From Protula sp. h YS-2021 (Eukaryota; Annelida; Polychaeta; Sabellida; Serpulidae), in the NCBI GenBank assembly GCA_949752745.1, contig OX457024.1, positions 51,787,810 to 51,851,809 on the forward strand: a DNA stretch of 64,000 bases. The letters run 5' to 3'. The translations under genes were made by a program, and so were the position numbers. Positions 1-9,033 of the stretch are shown piece by piece (the first letter of the stretch is position 1; every line of letters starts with the position of its first letter). A model generated the notes under the pieces. It had not been told where the DNA came from and did no database searches. It saw nothing but the letters and a program-made list of their open reading frames with translations.

Positions 1-495
1 CAATTCATGAGTATCATTGACCGCTCCCGAAGTAAGTCTAAATGCATTATGGTCCACGGGTCAGTTGTGTGACTCGCCATCATAGCGTAGGATAATCCAG
101 CACTTGCAGCACTCGATGCGATTCATTTTGACTGATGCCTAACTTTTACTTTTTTATTTTTTATATATCTGTCTTTTTGTCTCATTTCATTGGTCTGTAA
201 AAGTGTACTATGATTGGCTTAACTTTATCTTTAACATGCAGACTCCTTAGCATCCAGTGTCCTTGACATCCACTCTCCTTCAATCACCTCAAGGTCAAGG
301 GGTTCTTATCCCTTATCCACAATGCAACGCGTCACTGTTTTCATACCACTTCCGGAAACTGTTTTCATACCCCCATTTCCTATCTACTTGAAGAATCCAC
401 GATAATAGGATCATCTTAAAATTAAAAATAAAATAAAATAAACCTCGGTCCTTTTCAGGACTATCAGCTCAAATGAAATAACCGCTAAATCTGTC
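1..495. other. left host flank of the Polinton
   Basis: No gene is recognised here. The stretch is AT-rich, with an A/T-rich simple tract (repeated aaaata) around 420-440 just before the insertion site. It contains no long open frame and no RNA gene that I can support. Confidence 0.6.
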
Positions 496-501
496 GTTGT
501 T
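496..501. repeat. target-site duplication, left copy
   Basis: GTTGTT lies directly before the first base of the left inverted repeat. The matching copy at 14596-14601 is GTTGTA. Polintons are known to make 6-bp duplications, so the length and position fit, with one mismatch attributed to decay. Confidence 0.75.
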
Positions 502-571
502 AGTAGGGAACAAACAAGAGTTTTACAAAAACCCCCCTACGCGGCCAGAGTTCTACAACAGTCAATCATCG

Positions 572-637
572 TGACGTCATCAATCACGTAACCCACTAAT
601 ACAATCTTTCTATCATCTGTCAATCATCGTGACGTCA
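572..637 (+). promoter_or_regulatory. paired CRE-like TGACGTCA motifs in the left TIR
   Basis: Perfect TGACGTCA palindromes lie at 572-579 and 630-637, each preceded by the same AATCATCG context. The right TIR keeps one at 14458-14465. TGACGTCA is the consensus CREB/ATF site. A regulatory role is inference from position, upstream of the TATA-like motif. Confidence 0.5.
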
Positions 638-727
638 GACCCCCCTAGGCAGCGACAGTTCTACTGCTGTCAATCACTGAACCATACTATGTGAGGACCC
701 CCTAGGACATGGTTCCTCTGCCTTCTT

Positions 728-733
728 TATAAG
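728..733 (+). promoter_or_regulatory. TATA-like motif directing inward transcription of the rightward block
   Basis: TATAAG sits in CTTTATAAGGAC, inside the left TIR and about 90 bp from its inner edge. The mirror copy in the right TIR (14357-14362) also faces inward. Each TIR can therefore carry a promoter for the gene block next to it. This is a motif match plus symmetry only. Confidence 0.45.
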
Positions 734-1038
734 GACATTGTGTTTGTGTGCAAGAGGAAGTGACAGTGTTGTTGTTGTTGGAGACAGAGGTAGGTGAAAT
801 TCTTTTGGTTATTTTTTTACAAGATGTGCTCAAATGGTCAGCTCATTCAGACATGGAATGACAAGCTCTGCCAATTCAAAGACGTGATCAGCCCAAACTT
901 TTTACCATTTTTGCATATTTATCCGTTTCAGACGATTCTGAAGGACATTTCACCATGTTAATGCTCTTTGTATGGCTAATGAGCATTGGTAAAACGAGCT
1001 TTTTTTAGTAATCATCATGAGACAATCTCTAACAGAGA

Positions 1039-1401
1039 TTGCCAACAGCCTTTCTTAATGCTCTCAAGGAGCTGACTCCAAGATTTTACAACCATCTCGT
1101 GAAAACACACATGTGCTGTCGTATAAAAGGAGCGGATGAAGAGGACCAAGTCAGCATTCAATGTGCAGCCGTGGGGAAGACAACTAGCTTTAAAATTAGT
1201 GTGAACCTAAACATTACTGTGGAGCATGCAGAATTTGGGCCATTTCTTCGAATCAAACGTGGAGAGAAATGGCTTGCTTTAGCACCATCCTTATGGAAAT
1301 TTACGCAACATTGGCTTCAAACTGTACTTAACGCAAACGAAGTGGCTTGCAGTTATTTCACACCAAAGCATGCGCTACAAATATTACATCAACATGAATG
1401 A
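1039..1401 (+). CDS. Polinton accessory protein of unknown function, ORF 1
   Basis: This is the first open frame after the left TIR, about 120 codons. The frame opens at a TTG, not an ATG. An ATG at 1017 lies in another frame and the first in-frame ATG is near 1108, so the true start is uncertain and a small frameshift near the start is likely. The product is mixed in composition, with two adjacent cysteines near residue 26. I recognise no domain. Its stop overlaps the next frame (ATG at 1394-1396, stop at 1399-1401), which suggests compact viral-style gene packing. Confidence 0.5.
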   Translation: MPTAFLNALKELTPRFYNHLVKTHMCCRIKGADEEDQVSIQCAAVGKTTSFKISVNLNITVEHAEFGPFLRIKRGEKWLALAPSLWKFTQHWLQTVLNANEVACSYFTPKHALQILHQHE

Positions 1402-1570
1402 CGATGAATGGGAGGCAATGCATCAGGAGGTGGATAGCATCAACTCAGTCTTATTCGTCAAACCTGAACCATGTACGGAATGTCATGCCGTGAAAACTGT
1501 CATCAAACTGCAAAAGGACAATCCGATGAAGGTGTCAAAACTATCCAAGAAAAAACTGGCTGAAGTTTAA
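1370..1570 (+). CDS. small Polinton accessory protein, unknown
   Basis: This is an open frame of up to 66 codons. The ATG at 1394 (giving MNDDEWEAMHQ) overlaps the end of the previous gene by a few bases and is a more natural start than the ATG at 1370. The N-terminal half is acidic, a CTEC motif lies in the middle, and the C-terminus is Lys-rich (SKLSKKKLAEV). No family is recognised. It belongs to the left-arm accessory cluster. Confidence 0.45.
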   Translation: MRYKYYINMNDDEWEAMHQEVDSINSVLFVKPEPCTECHAVKTVIKLQKDNPMKVSKLSKKKLAEV

Positions 1571-1579
1571 TTGGAGAAT

Positions 1580-1732
1580 ATGAACGTGCAAAATCAACTT
1601 GGACTTACCTGTGAATATTGTGGTGCTTACGAATATGCCAGTGATAATGATTGTCACTGCCACAAGTACAAGATGTGTGAACCTGACAACTTCTGCAACA
1701 AATGTGGCTTGCTAACAGTATCTGGAGAGTAA
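1580..1732 (+). CDS. 50-residue Cys-rich zinc-ribbon-like protein
   Basis: An intact frame of 50 codons starts with ATG 10 bp after the preceding gene stops. It has four pairs of closely spaced metal-ligand type residues: CEYC near residue 11, CHCH near 25, a lone Cys near 33, and CNKC near 39-42. The CxxC...CxxC arrangement suggests a small zinc-binding fold. The function is unknown. Conservation of the cysteines in an otherwise decaying element favours a real gene. Confidence 0.45.
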   Translation: MNVQNQLGLTCEYCGAYEYASDNDCHCHKYKMCEPDNFCNKCGLLTVSGE

Positions 1733-1776
1733 GACTTTTGGAATCATTTGCTCACCAGCCGTCATAGTGTGTAGAC

Positions 1777-2094
1777 ATGTTTTTAACAAATATTATTCAA
1801 CCACTACGGAGATGTGAAGCAAGGTTGGATGTAGAAACGTGTTTCAAGGAGAAGTACGTGGACTACATGATAAGTGAACTGGCACATTTTGGGTCTGTTT
1901 AACAACAACTGCAACACTTCAGCATCTATTGGCAACTTGCTCATTCAACGCTGAACTTGCCAAACTTACGTGAGGATTTCATCATAGAGTGTGTGCTTTC
2001 AGACCTTGACGGAGTTGAGGAGTTTAATGTGGAAGCAGCATATCATTTTGCTCGATTTGATCCAAGAATGTTTGATAAAGTGAGAAAGTGTTAA
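1777..2094 (+). pseudogene. Polinton accessory gene with one in-frame stop
   Basis: A single frame runs from ATG 1777 to TAA 2092-2094 (106 codons) and is broken only by one TAA at 1900-1902. Both halves read as plausible protein, the second acidic and ending in FDPRMFDKVRKC. No domain is recognised. The stop probably arose after insertion. It sits between the small Cys-rich gene and the 120-codon Cys-rich gene in the same orientation. Confidence 0.45.
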
Positions 2095-2110
2095 TTTATA
2101 TTGCAGTATA

Positions 2111-2473
2111 ATGGCAGACATTACATTGAAACAATATGTTGTGCAAAAAACATATTGTGAAGAAATGTTATTAGCTGTAAAACAATTTGCATGTTTAATA
2201 TGTCCTGCTTGTCAAAATGAAGAGTGTAAAGACCAGACTTGTCAAAATGAAGAGTGTAAAGAACACACTTGTCATTTCACATGTGTCTATACATATTGGA
2301 ATGAAGCTAAATATTATATCCATTTAGATAAAGTGTTGGACAATGCAAATCAACGTTGCGAGAAATATGGTGTAGATGCTATAGCATTTGATGAATTAAG
2401 TAGTTGGTTAGTGTACATTGAAGATCAATGGGCTCCAATTATTCACACCATTGCGTCTATACTTGATTTGTAA
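2111..2473 (+). CDS. Cys-rich Polinton protein with an internal duplication, unknown
   Basis: This is an intact 120-codon gene with an ATG start. Residues 27-60 contain ten cysteines, and the decapeptide CQNEECKDQT is repeated directly next to itself as CQNEECKEHT, matching a 30-bp tandem duplication in the DNA. The C-terminal half lacks cysteine and looks alpha-helical and acidic. An AATAAA signal lies about 10 bp after the stop. The Cys block suggests metal binding or a disulfide-rich segment. I do not recognise the family. Confidence 0.6.
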   Translation: MADITLKQYVVQKTYCEEMLLAVKQFACLICPACQNEECKDQTCQNEECKEHTCHFTCVYTYWNEAKYYIHLDKVLDNANQRCEKYGVDAIAFDELSSWLVYIEDQWAPIIHTIASILDL

Positions 2474-2563
2474 AAAAAGAATAAATTGTAAGATATGTTG
2501 ATTGAGTTATGAGGTGAAATAAAATGTGAGATATGTTGACAAGTGGTGATCATTTAGTGTTAA

Positions 2564-3620
2564 CATGTCGACGTGGAAAGGTTACTTAACCAATATTTAC
2601 TTTAAATCTGGTCATCCCGGGGAATTTGCTGGTCCTTACAAACTTAATCACATATTTAAAAAACATAATCGAGCAGTTACTCATTCCAGAAGAAATGTCT
2701 GCAGGATCGAGATGCATTCAGTTTACTACAGCCTGTAAAATATAGGTTTAAAAAGCAACATGTCATTACATGTGGTATTGATGACATGTGGGATATTGAT
2801 TTGGCTGACATGGGAAACGTAACCTCCTATGATGATGACACCCACTTTTGACTGGTTGTTATTGATGTGTTTTCCAAATATTTGTTGGTGCAGCCAATAT
2901 CCAACGAATCACATACCAGTGTCATACAAGCCTTCCCGAAGATTTTTCATGAAACACATCGAAGACCACGAACTCTAAGGTCAGATAAAGGAACTGAATT
3001 TAAAAAGATGGGTAAAAGCATTTTTGAGGGAGAGAATTCATGCCTATACGACAAAGAATGAAGCCATAGCCAACTTTGCTGAGAGAGTCATTCGTACTCA
3101 AAGGGAATGATGTATCGGTATTTCCTACAAAATCAAACTTATCGCTATATGGACACCCTTTCAGACTTGGTGTATAATTACATAGAACTCATGGCTCCCT
3201 CCCTAATAAGTATGTTCCTGTAGATATTCGAAAGGAAAATGAATCTACAGTGTGGAAGTATATGTGTGTGATCAAATTGAAATTGAAGAAAAGAAGAAAA
3301 AACCTGCTAATTTAAAATTGGTGAACATGTTCGCATTTCACACATGAAATATGTGTTTCAACGGGATTATCATATAAAGTGGACGCACATCGTCGTAAGA
3401 AGCACAGAATACACTTATATCGTGTGAAAGACTTTTTGGACGAAGATATTGATGGATATTTCTATGAGGAAGAACTACAGAAAGGGACAAAAAGATATTG
3501 AATCCATCTACAGAATTGAAAACATGAAAAAGACGAGGTGCTAAAGAATTACTTGTCAAGTGGATAGGTTGGTCAAAGAAGTTTAATAGTTGGGTGAAAG
3601 AAACAGACATTCAAAAATGA
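2564..3620 (+). pseudogene. Polinton integrase (DDE, retrovirus-like) with C-terminal chromodomain, broken
   Basis: Segments spread over several frames match the Polinton integrase: an N-terminal YFKSGHPGEFAGPYKL block near 2605, the first catalytic Asp in DIDLADM near 2795, VIDVFSKY near 2855, the second Asp in RSDKGTEF near 2985, the third acidic residue in NFAERVIRT near 3075, and a chromodomain end reading VKWIGWSKKFNSW near 3565. An in-frame TGA lies at about 2848, and further shifts occur near 2690, 3045 and 3110-3540. In an intact element this enzyme inserts the transposon DNA into chromosomes. The stop codon overlaps the next gene start (ATGA at 3617-3620). Confidence 0.85.
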
Positions 3621-4234
3621 AGCATCCATTCACATGTTTGGTCTCTGGACTTACAGGCAGTGGTAAAACTTCTCTGGTTAAGGAAATTCTAGAGCAAAGG
3701 TTAATTAATCCCTCTCCAAAAACCATTTTATGGCTTTATGCAGCAGATCAGCCTTTGTACAAGGGAATGAAAGGTGTGGAATTTTACCAAGGCATTCCAG
3801 ACGACATTGAAGAGCGCTTTAACCCAAAACAACTTACTCATCATTGACGACTTAATGACAAATGTCATAGTGATGAGCGTATGACACGTCTCTTTAGTGT
3901 TCGCAGCAGTCATCAAAATCTGAGCATCATTTTTATAGTGCGAAATTTATTTTCCATCATGGTAGAGAAATGCGAAATATTAGTTTGAATACGCATTCCA
4001 CCAGTCTGTTTAAAAATCCAAGAGATCAAAAACCAAAAAATCAGTACATTTGCTCTTCAAATGTATCCTGAAAAATCTCAATTTCTCATAGAAGCCTATC
4101 AAGATGCTACCAGCAAACCTAAAGGCTATTTATTCATTGATTTGAAGCCAAAGACAAATGGTCAACTACGTATTCATACAGGCATTTTACAAAAAGATAC
4201 ACACTATGTATATGTTGATAAAGTAGCGTATTAA
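3617..4234 (+). pseudogene. Polinton genome-packaging ATPase (FtsK/HerA-A32 type), broken
   Basis: It starts at the ATG overlapping the integrase stop. The Walker A motif GLTGSGKTSL lies near residues 10-19. The frame is lost just before the Walker B motif LLIIDDLM (about 3834-3857). More segments follow in other frames: SSHQNLSIIF near 3915, FALQMYPEKSQFL near 4055 and GYLFIDLKPKTNG near 4130. It ends at TAA 4232-4234. At least three frameshifts are needed to connect the parts, so the gene is dead. Family members pump DNA into capsids, and the presence of this gene supports the capsid-forming virus model of Polintons. Confidence 0.85.
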
Positions 4235-4528
4235 CAAGAACCAAGTCAATTGACCATTCGCAGCGGACCTAACCAACGTAAGTCCTTGCTACAGCAAGCT
4301 ACCAAGCAGGAATTAACTAGCCTCTTTGAAATTTGCTTGAATATGTTGCGAGGACATTTAACCTTAAGCTCAAAAATGTATAAGGAATTCAAGCGTGAGC
4401 GTCACACTCTAACAGATAAGAAGACAGCACTTCAAAGAAAAAAGAAATTAGTCAGTCAGAAAGGAGGATTCATTGGAGCTATTGCTAAATTTGCATTACC
4501 CTTGTTAGCTCAGTTGCTGTTAAAATGA
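4235..4528 (+). CDS. small basic Polinton protein with hydrophobic C-terminus
   Basis: The frame is open from right after the ATPase stop to 4528, with no ATG before the recognisable body, so the start has probably mutated. The middle is helical and strongly basic (ALQRKKKLVSQKGGF), and the last 20 residues form a hydrophobic stretch (GAIAKFALPLLAQLLL). The RKK-x-QKGGF plus hydrophobic tail layout recurs in small Polinton and adintovirus proteins as I recall them. A virion-core or membrane-active role is inference. Confidence 0.55.
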   Translation, partial: QEPSQLTIRSGPNQRKSLLQQATKQELTSLFEICLNMLRGHLTLSSKMYKEFKRERHTLTDKKTALQRKKKLVSQKGGFIGAIAKFALPLLAQLLLK

Positions 4529-4988
4529 AGCATATTTTGAAAATGGTCTAATTCCTGAATATGAATATAAAATGTTGTTAGAAAAGAAAAAGATGGTGGA
4601 ATCAAAACAAAAGTGAATAAATTTTACGTGGGAAACAAACTCGTGAAAAGGCAATGGAAATGTCTCAACTTCTTGGTCGTCATTTATGAACAATTCAGTC
4701 ACAACAACAACAAAAGTCTGCTGCATCATCTAATGCAGAAAAATCATAAAAGTCGCAACAGTTTCTAAACCATTTTAACCTATTTATTATGTAAAACTAA
4801 CACAACTTCTGGCAGAACTTAAGAAACATGGTACGAGATGGACAGATAAAAATGAAGTTGTTTTAAAAACTTGTGATGTCATCACGAATTCCATCACTAT
4901 TGATTTGTTGAAAGAAGCATTGGTTGCTACAGGAAGAAACGACAAGAACCACCACATGGTTGGAAGCAATTTATTGACTAAATTGTAG
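4524..4988 (+). pseudogene. degraded Polinton gene between the ATPase and capsid genes
   Basis: An ATG at 4525 overlaps the previous stop, but the frame closes after eight codons. Neighbouring frames carry short coding-like pieces: LIPEYEYKMLLEKKKMVE near 4550, then an open segment 4791-4988 beginning KLTQLLAELKKHGTRWT. The second part looks like one alpha-helical, charged protein. No family is assigned. At least two frameshifts and several stops are present. Confidence 0.4.
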
Positions 4989-5102
4989 ATGCTAATATTC
5001 ACAAAACGGTTTTTTGGCAAAAATACATCTCGTGAAGATAGTGCAAAAGAGATAAAACAACGTCAACAAAGGCTGTTTCCAGAAGGATGGGAAACTTTTT
5101 AA
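4989..5102 (+). CDS. 37-codon open frame, unknown
   Basis: ATG at 4989 directly follows the preceding stop. The product is basic and Gln-rich (KEIKQRQQRLFPEGWETF at its end). It may be the N-terminal part of a longer gene broken after 5102, because the next 240 bp up to the minor capsid gene hold only short coding-like scraps. Function is unknown. Confidence 0.25.
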   Translation: MLIFTKRFFGKNTSREDSAKEIKQRQQRLFPEGWETF

Positions 5103-5328
5103 CATGGTTTAAAGAATTATGGTGTTGTTATAAAGAAAATGAAAATAAAAATAATGTTCCTGTACAAATCAGGTGTGTTTGTAAGGAAAAGTAGTAGACA
5201 GCCAATGTAGATCATGTAGACAGTGTGGATGAAGTGTGCCAGAAACAAAGTAATGTATATACACATCCAGTCTATCCACATCACATAAACGATGTGGCCA
5301 TTATGGAGTCGACAAGTCTACACCTTAA

Positions 5329-6069
5329 CTTAGCAATGCTAGCATGAACTATTATCCCAACAATAAGGCTTCTAATCATCAAATTCGTATGCCTCGAACC
5401 ATATATCTGAAAGGAAACTATGAAGTAGCCCTGGCTGAAATTCAATACCTACATACATGGTCTACGATGAGGTCCAACTTAGACTATTATGTGAAATACA
5501 TATCGGATTATATATCTGATGATGTCTTTAAAACAGTATATATTTCCCATGGCTATTACAAAAACAATAGTGAAGTCATTCAAGCGATAAATCAAGCCTT
5601 TAAAGATGCCTTCACCACTGATGAATCCAATGTGTCTCCAGTGAGATTAAACTATGGTAAAATTACAAGGAAAGTCTCTCTGATGTTAAAAGATAATTAT
5701 GCTTTATTACTTTCCTCGGGATTAGGAGAATTGTTAGGATTTAGACCACGTGTAGCTTATGTTAATCAAAGTGAGGCACGGCACATGCTTGATATTAAAC
5801 ATGAATTTTATACACTCTATGTGTACTGTAGTATTTGTGAATCACAGGTTGTAGGATATTATTATGTGCCTTTGCTGCGATCTGTCGGAATACAAGGACA
5901 TGATGGAGACATTATTATGAAAACTTATGGAAAACCTCATTATGTTCCTGTAAATACATCCAAATTTGATACCATTGAAATCAATATTAAGGATAACACG
6001 GGTGAAAACATTTTATTTAAGGCTGGGAAAGTGATCTGTAAACTTCATTTTCGACCAAAAGCATTATGA
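5329..6069 (+). CDS. Polinton minor capsid protein (penton-base-like, PY)
   Basis: This is the best preserved core gene, open for 241 codons from ATG 5344. The N-terminal block YYPNNKASNHQIRMP followed by EVALAEIQY is the signature of Polinton minor capsid proteins, which form single jelly-roll pentons at capsid vertices. Five in-frame codons before the ATG (LSNAS, 5329-5343) match the usual upstream family context, and a TAA sits just before them. The original N-terminus was therefore probably a little longer and has been cut by a frameshift. The gene overlaps the next by 4 bp (ATGA at 6066-6069). Its openness contrasts with its broken neighbours. Confidence 0.85.
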   Translation, partial: LSNASMNYYPNNKASNHQIRMPRTIYLKGNYEVALAEIQYLHTWSTMRSNLDYYVKYISDYISDDVFKTVYISHGYYKNNSEVIQAINQAFKDAFTTDESNVSPVRLNYGKITRKVSLMLKDNYALLLSSGLGELLGFRPRVAYVNQSEARHMLDIKHEFYTLYVYCSICESQVVGYYYVPLLRSVGIQGHDGDIIMKTYGKPHYVPVNTSKFDTIEINIKDNTGENILFKAGKVICKLHFRPKAL

Positions 6070-6389
6070 AGCCATATATACATAATCCAGACATTTACCG
6101 TATTCATTTCCGACATCAAGTTGATGGGGATTTAACAGGATTCAAAGGAGCACGATTACACTATGGAGACGATATTGGTTCAATACTGGGATCATTGGCT
6201 CGCAAATCCATTCCACTGCTTAAGGCAGGGGCTAAAATTGTTGCACCACATCTTAAAAAGGCTGCAAAAGATGTCGCGAAAGATGTTACGGGTCGAGTAG
6301 CACAGCATGTGATTGATGATGTGTTAGGAGGACAAAAGAAAGTGCAACCGACAAAACGTGTCAGAAGGCGAAAGGCAGCTAGTTCAAAA
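6066..6389 (+). CDS. small basic virion-associated-type Polinton protein
   Basis: It starts at the ATG overlapping the minor capsid stop. The N-terminal half is polar with a GFKGARLHYGDDIGSILG block. The middle is an amphipathic Ala/Lys-rich helix (SIPLLKAGAKIVAPHLKKAAK), followed by an Arg/Lys cluster (TKRVRRRKAASSK). This resembles the small DNA- or membrane-binding core proteins placed between the minor and major capsid genes in Polintons. Its own stop is missing: the frame runs straight into the start of the major capsid gene and closes only at 6491, so a frame change has fused the two readings. Confidence 0.6.
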
Positions 6390-7743
6390 ATGTCTTTAAT
6401 TCGTAATCATTCATGTGAATGTAGTCTTTCTCCATTGGAATGGTTTCACATACTTCCAACGCAAACTGCTGTAAAAAAAGTTATAATGTAGACTATCAAC
6501 CACTCACTGCCATTAGAGAGGGTGCCCCAATAGAATGTTCTATTCCTGCGAGTACAGAAGGATATTTAGATTTAAAGAACAGTAAACTTCATATTGTATG
6601 CTGCATTGTTAAGGATGATGGAAATGTGTGTGGTGCAGATGATAACGTATCATGTATCAATGATTTGTTAATGGGTTATGGTCTAATATTGAATTATTTC
6701 TGAATGATCGATTGATTTCACATAGTAACAATACCCATGGTTATACCAGCATCATTTCTCACCTCATTCATGACTCGGAAGAAAATCTCAATTCTGAGCG
6801 TTCTATGCGTCTCATGTATAAAGATACTGCTGGATCAATGAATAGTCATGAGGTGAAAAGACCCAATTATGAAAAGTATGTATCAGGTTTTCATGTGAAT
6901 CCTAACGGCCGTGATATGGATAACGCAGGAAATAATGGCTTACATAACCGTTATTTACATACGAGTCTAAGCCGTTAGTTTATGCTTACAGGTGCTTTAA
7001 GGGTAGATTTGTTTGAGCAGGGCAGGATAGATTTGTTTGAGCAGGATCACTATCTTCCCAATGCCGTCACCATGAAATAGACAAACAGATGAATATGTAT
7101 TAATGGCTACAAATAATACCTTTAAGGTAGAAGTGAAAGATGCGTTTTTAACCATTCGCAAAGTGAGGGTTAGTCCAGGACACACAGATGCATTGATGAA
7201 CACTTCCTATTACCAGAAAAGAATGTAACATTGGGCCATTCCAGCTGGATTTCAATCTTTTGTGAAAGATAACATCTTTTTGGGTCAATTATCAAAACGT
7301 ATTGTCATTGGAATGGTTCATAATGAATCTTTTGCTGGAACAGCATTGAGAAATCCTTACAATTTCGAACAGTTTAATCTTAACTACGTACATCTTTACA
7401 CTGATGGTGAACCAGTCCTATCCAAACCTCTCAAACTTAACATTAATCGGAACAAATATCTTTTGAAAATGTTTACAAATCTTTTGATAAATTGAATGGT
7501 GAGAAAAGTTTCATCATAAAGCAGGAAGATTGGCCTAGAAGTTATGCTTTATGTTCTTTCGACTTAACACCTGGTTATGATGGTGATGATCATTACGCCC
7601 TTATCAAACATGGGAATTTGTGGCTAGAGATGAATTTTGCCGGTGCCTTGCAAAATACAGTCAATGTTATAGTCTATGCTGAATTTGATAATATCATTGA
7701 AATAAGTGCAAATCACAGCATTCAATTCGACTACCAGTCATGA
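6390..7743 (+). pseudogene. Polinton major capsid protein (double jelly-roll), broken
   Basis: The start MSLIRNHSCECS at 6390 and the following LPTQTAV are typical of Polinton major capsid proteins. Later blocks lie in different frames: PIECSIPASTEGYLDL near 6530, HNRYLHTSLSR near 6945, LGQLSKRIVIGMVHN near 7280, FDLTPGYDGDDHYALIKHG near 7560 and NTVNVIVYAEFDNIIEI near 7655. The span of about 450 codons equals the family length. Breaks occur near 6480, 6690-6710, 6978, 7075, 7210-7260 and 7490. The 7010-7040 part contains a tandem 25-bp duplication (GGTAGATTTGTTTGAGCAGG-like). Intact relatives form the capsid shell. Confidence 0.85.
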
Positions 7744-8167
7744 ACACGAAGCAGACAGATGCCATATTGACCCATGATGTCTTGATAACAGACTTGTTTC
7801 AAGGCGTGTTTTCCATGGACCAGTTATCATCTTTACAACGCGGTGCCTGTCATCAATACAGACGATCATGATGCACCAGGAGAGCATTGGGCGGCAGTGT
7901 ATTTTGACACTCGCAGAAAATTTTGACTCTTATAGCCTTTTACCCATAGACAGTCCTTTGAATAAGTTTTTAAAGTTTAATTTCATTTATAATTCAGTTC
8001 CATTACAAACACCGATATCATCTACATGTAGATTTTATTGTGTGTATTATATTATTCAAAGAGCTCGAGGACATAGTCCTTTTGAAATCATTGATGTATT
8101 GAGAAGTGATTGTGATTTTGTGGTAAAGGATTTTGTATATAGACATTATAAACCATTGTCTTATTGA
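7740..8167 (+). pseudogene. Polinton adenain-like cysteine protease, broken
   Basis: The ATG at 7740 overlaps the capsid stop (ATGA). The catalytic His block GEHWAAVYFD lies at about 7880-7910 in one frame. The following FDSY block and the catalytic Cys block SSTCRFYCVYYI (about 8021-8056) lie in another frame, so at least one frameshift separates the catalytic residues. Additional shifts precede the His block. Family members (C5/Ulp-like) mature capsid proteins. The residue after the catalytic Cys is Arg where Gly is common in the family, which may be another lesion. The position directly behind the major capsid gene is usual for Polintons. Confidence 0.8.
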
Positions 8168-8223
8168 TATTGTATTAGTTGTATTAGTTAAGTTGTGGTA
8201 ATTGTCAATTTCATTTTATTATA

Positions 8224-8263
8224 AATAAAAAAGAAAGTTTTATACAACTTTCTTGTTTTTATT
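8224..8263. terminator. convergent poly(A) signals around a hairpin
   Basis: The plus strand has AATAAA at 8224-8229 just after the protease gene. The minus strand has AATAAA (TTTATT at 8258-8263) after the leftward block. Between them AAGAAAGTT (8231-8239) and AACTTTCTT (8246-8254) form a perfect 9-bp stem with a 6-nt loop. This is the meeting point of the two Polinton transcription units. Confidence 0.6.
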
Positions 8264-8386
8264 GTGTTACAAAAACAAATTATTTACATTTCAACAATTA
8301 TTTTACAAACACATAACATTCAGTACATTGATAAACGAATGCCATTCATTACAATCTGGAATTGATATATGTATCATAGACATCAT

Positions 8387-8968
8387 ACCCACGTTTGTAA
8401 AAGCTATGAAAACTCACATCACCAAACTTTATTATCTTAACAGTTTCATGTTCAGACAGTTTCAGTTCATATCCATGTTCAGTCATGTCTATGTCCATCA
8501 CCATAACCCACATGGGATGTGTCAGCTCAATGAATTTGGTACCCGCATGAGTTGCACTTTCAAGTCCTCTTTGAATTCAAGCATCAGGTTCTTCCCAGTC
8601 CAATGCTTGTAACAGAGCGTACCATTCCACTGTACTGACGGTAATGTCGTAGCGTCCTGTAAGCTCGTCATACTGGCGAAATCGTACAAACACATCTAGA
8701 CAGTTCTCAGTCACACGCACTTCTAAACCATCTGAGAGTATAAGGAGAAAGCCAGGTATTCTCATCTTCTCTAGATTATCCTTCAACACGGATTGTGTTT
8801 CAGGTGTTGGTATGATATACTTTCCAAAATGTCTCAGCACAATGTCATCACATGCGTTTCTCAGATATGAGAAGTGATCTGTAATGAGTTCATAATCCGA
8901 TAAAAAAGTCTTTCATCTCGTTCAACAGTCGGATCAGTTTTGAGCTGTCTCCTTGTCTGTGAAGGCAT
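8387..8968 (-). pseudogene. leftward Polinton gene of unknown function, two lesions
   Basis: It reads from ATG at 8968 (MPSQTRRQLKTDPTVERDE) on the minus strand, changes frame near 8900, continues through LRHFGKYIIPTP and DVFVRFRQYDELTGRYDITV, meets one in-frame TGA at 8577-8579, and continues in the same frame (IQRGLESATHAGTKF) to a double stop at about 8382-8387. The mature length would be near 190 residues. No domain is recognised. It is the last gene of the leftward block, next to the convergent poly(A) signals. Confidence 0.5.
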
Positions 8969-9033
8969 TTTTATGCTCGGATAATGGTGAAGAGCGGATG
9001 TTGTATGGTCTCTAGGAATCGTAAGATTGCGCG

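Larger units (their letters stand above)
502..820 (+). repeat. Polinton left terminal inverted repeat
   Basis: This pairs with 14273-14595 on the other strand, from AGTAGGGAA at the tip to GGTGAAATTCTTTTG near the inner edge, with scattered substitutions and small indels. It contains short internal direct repeats (GTCAATCATCGTGACGTCA occurs twice, at about 561-579 and 619-637) and C-runs. An AG start is typical of Polinton termini. Confidence 0.9.
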
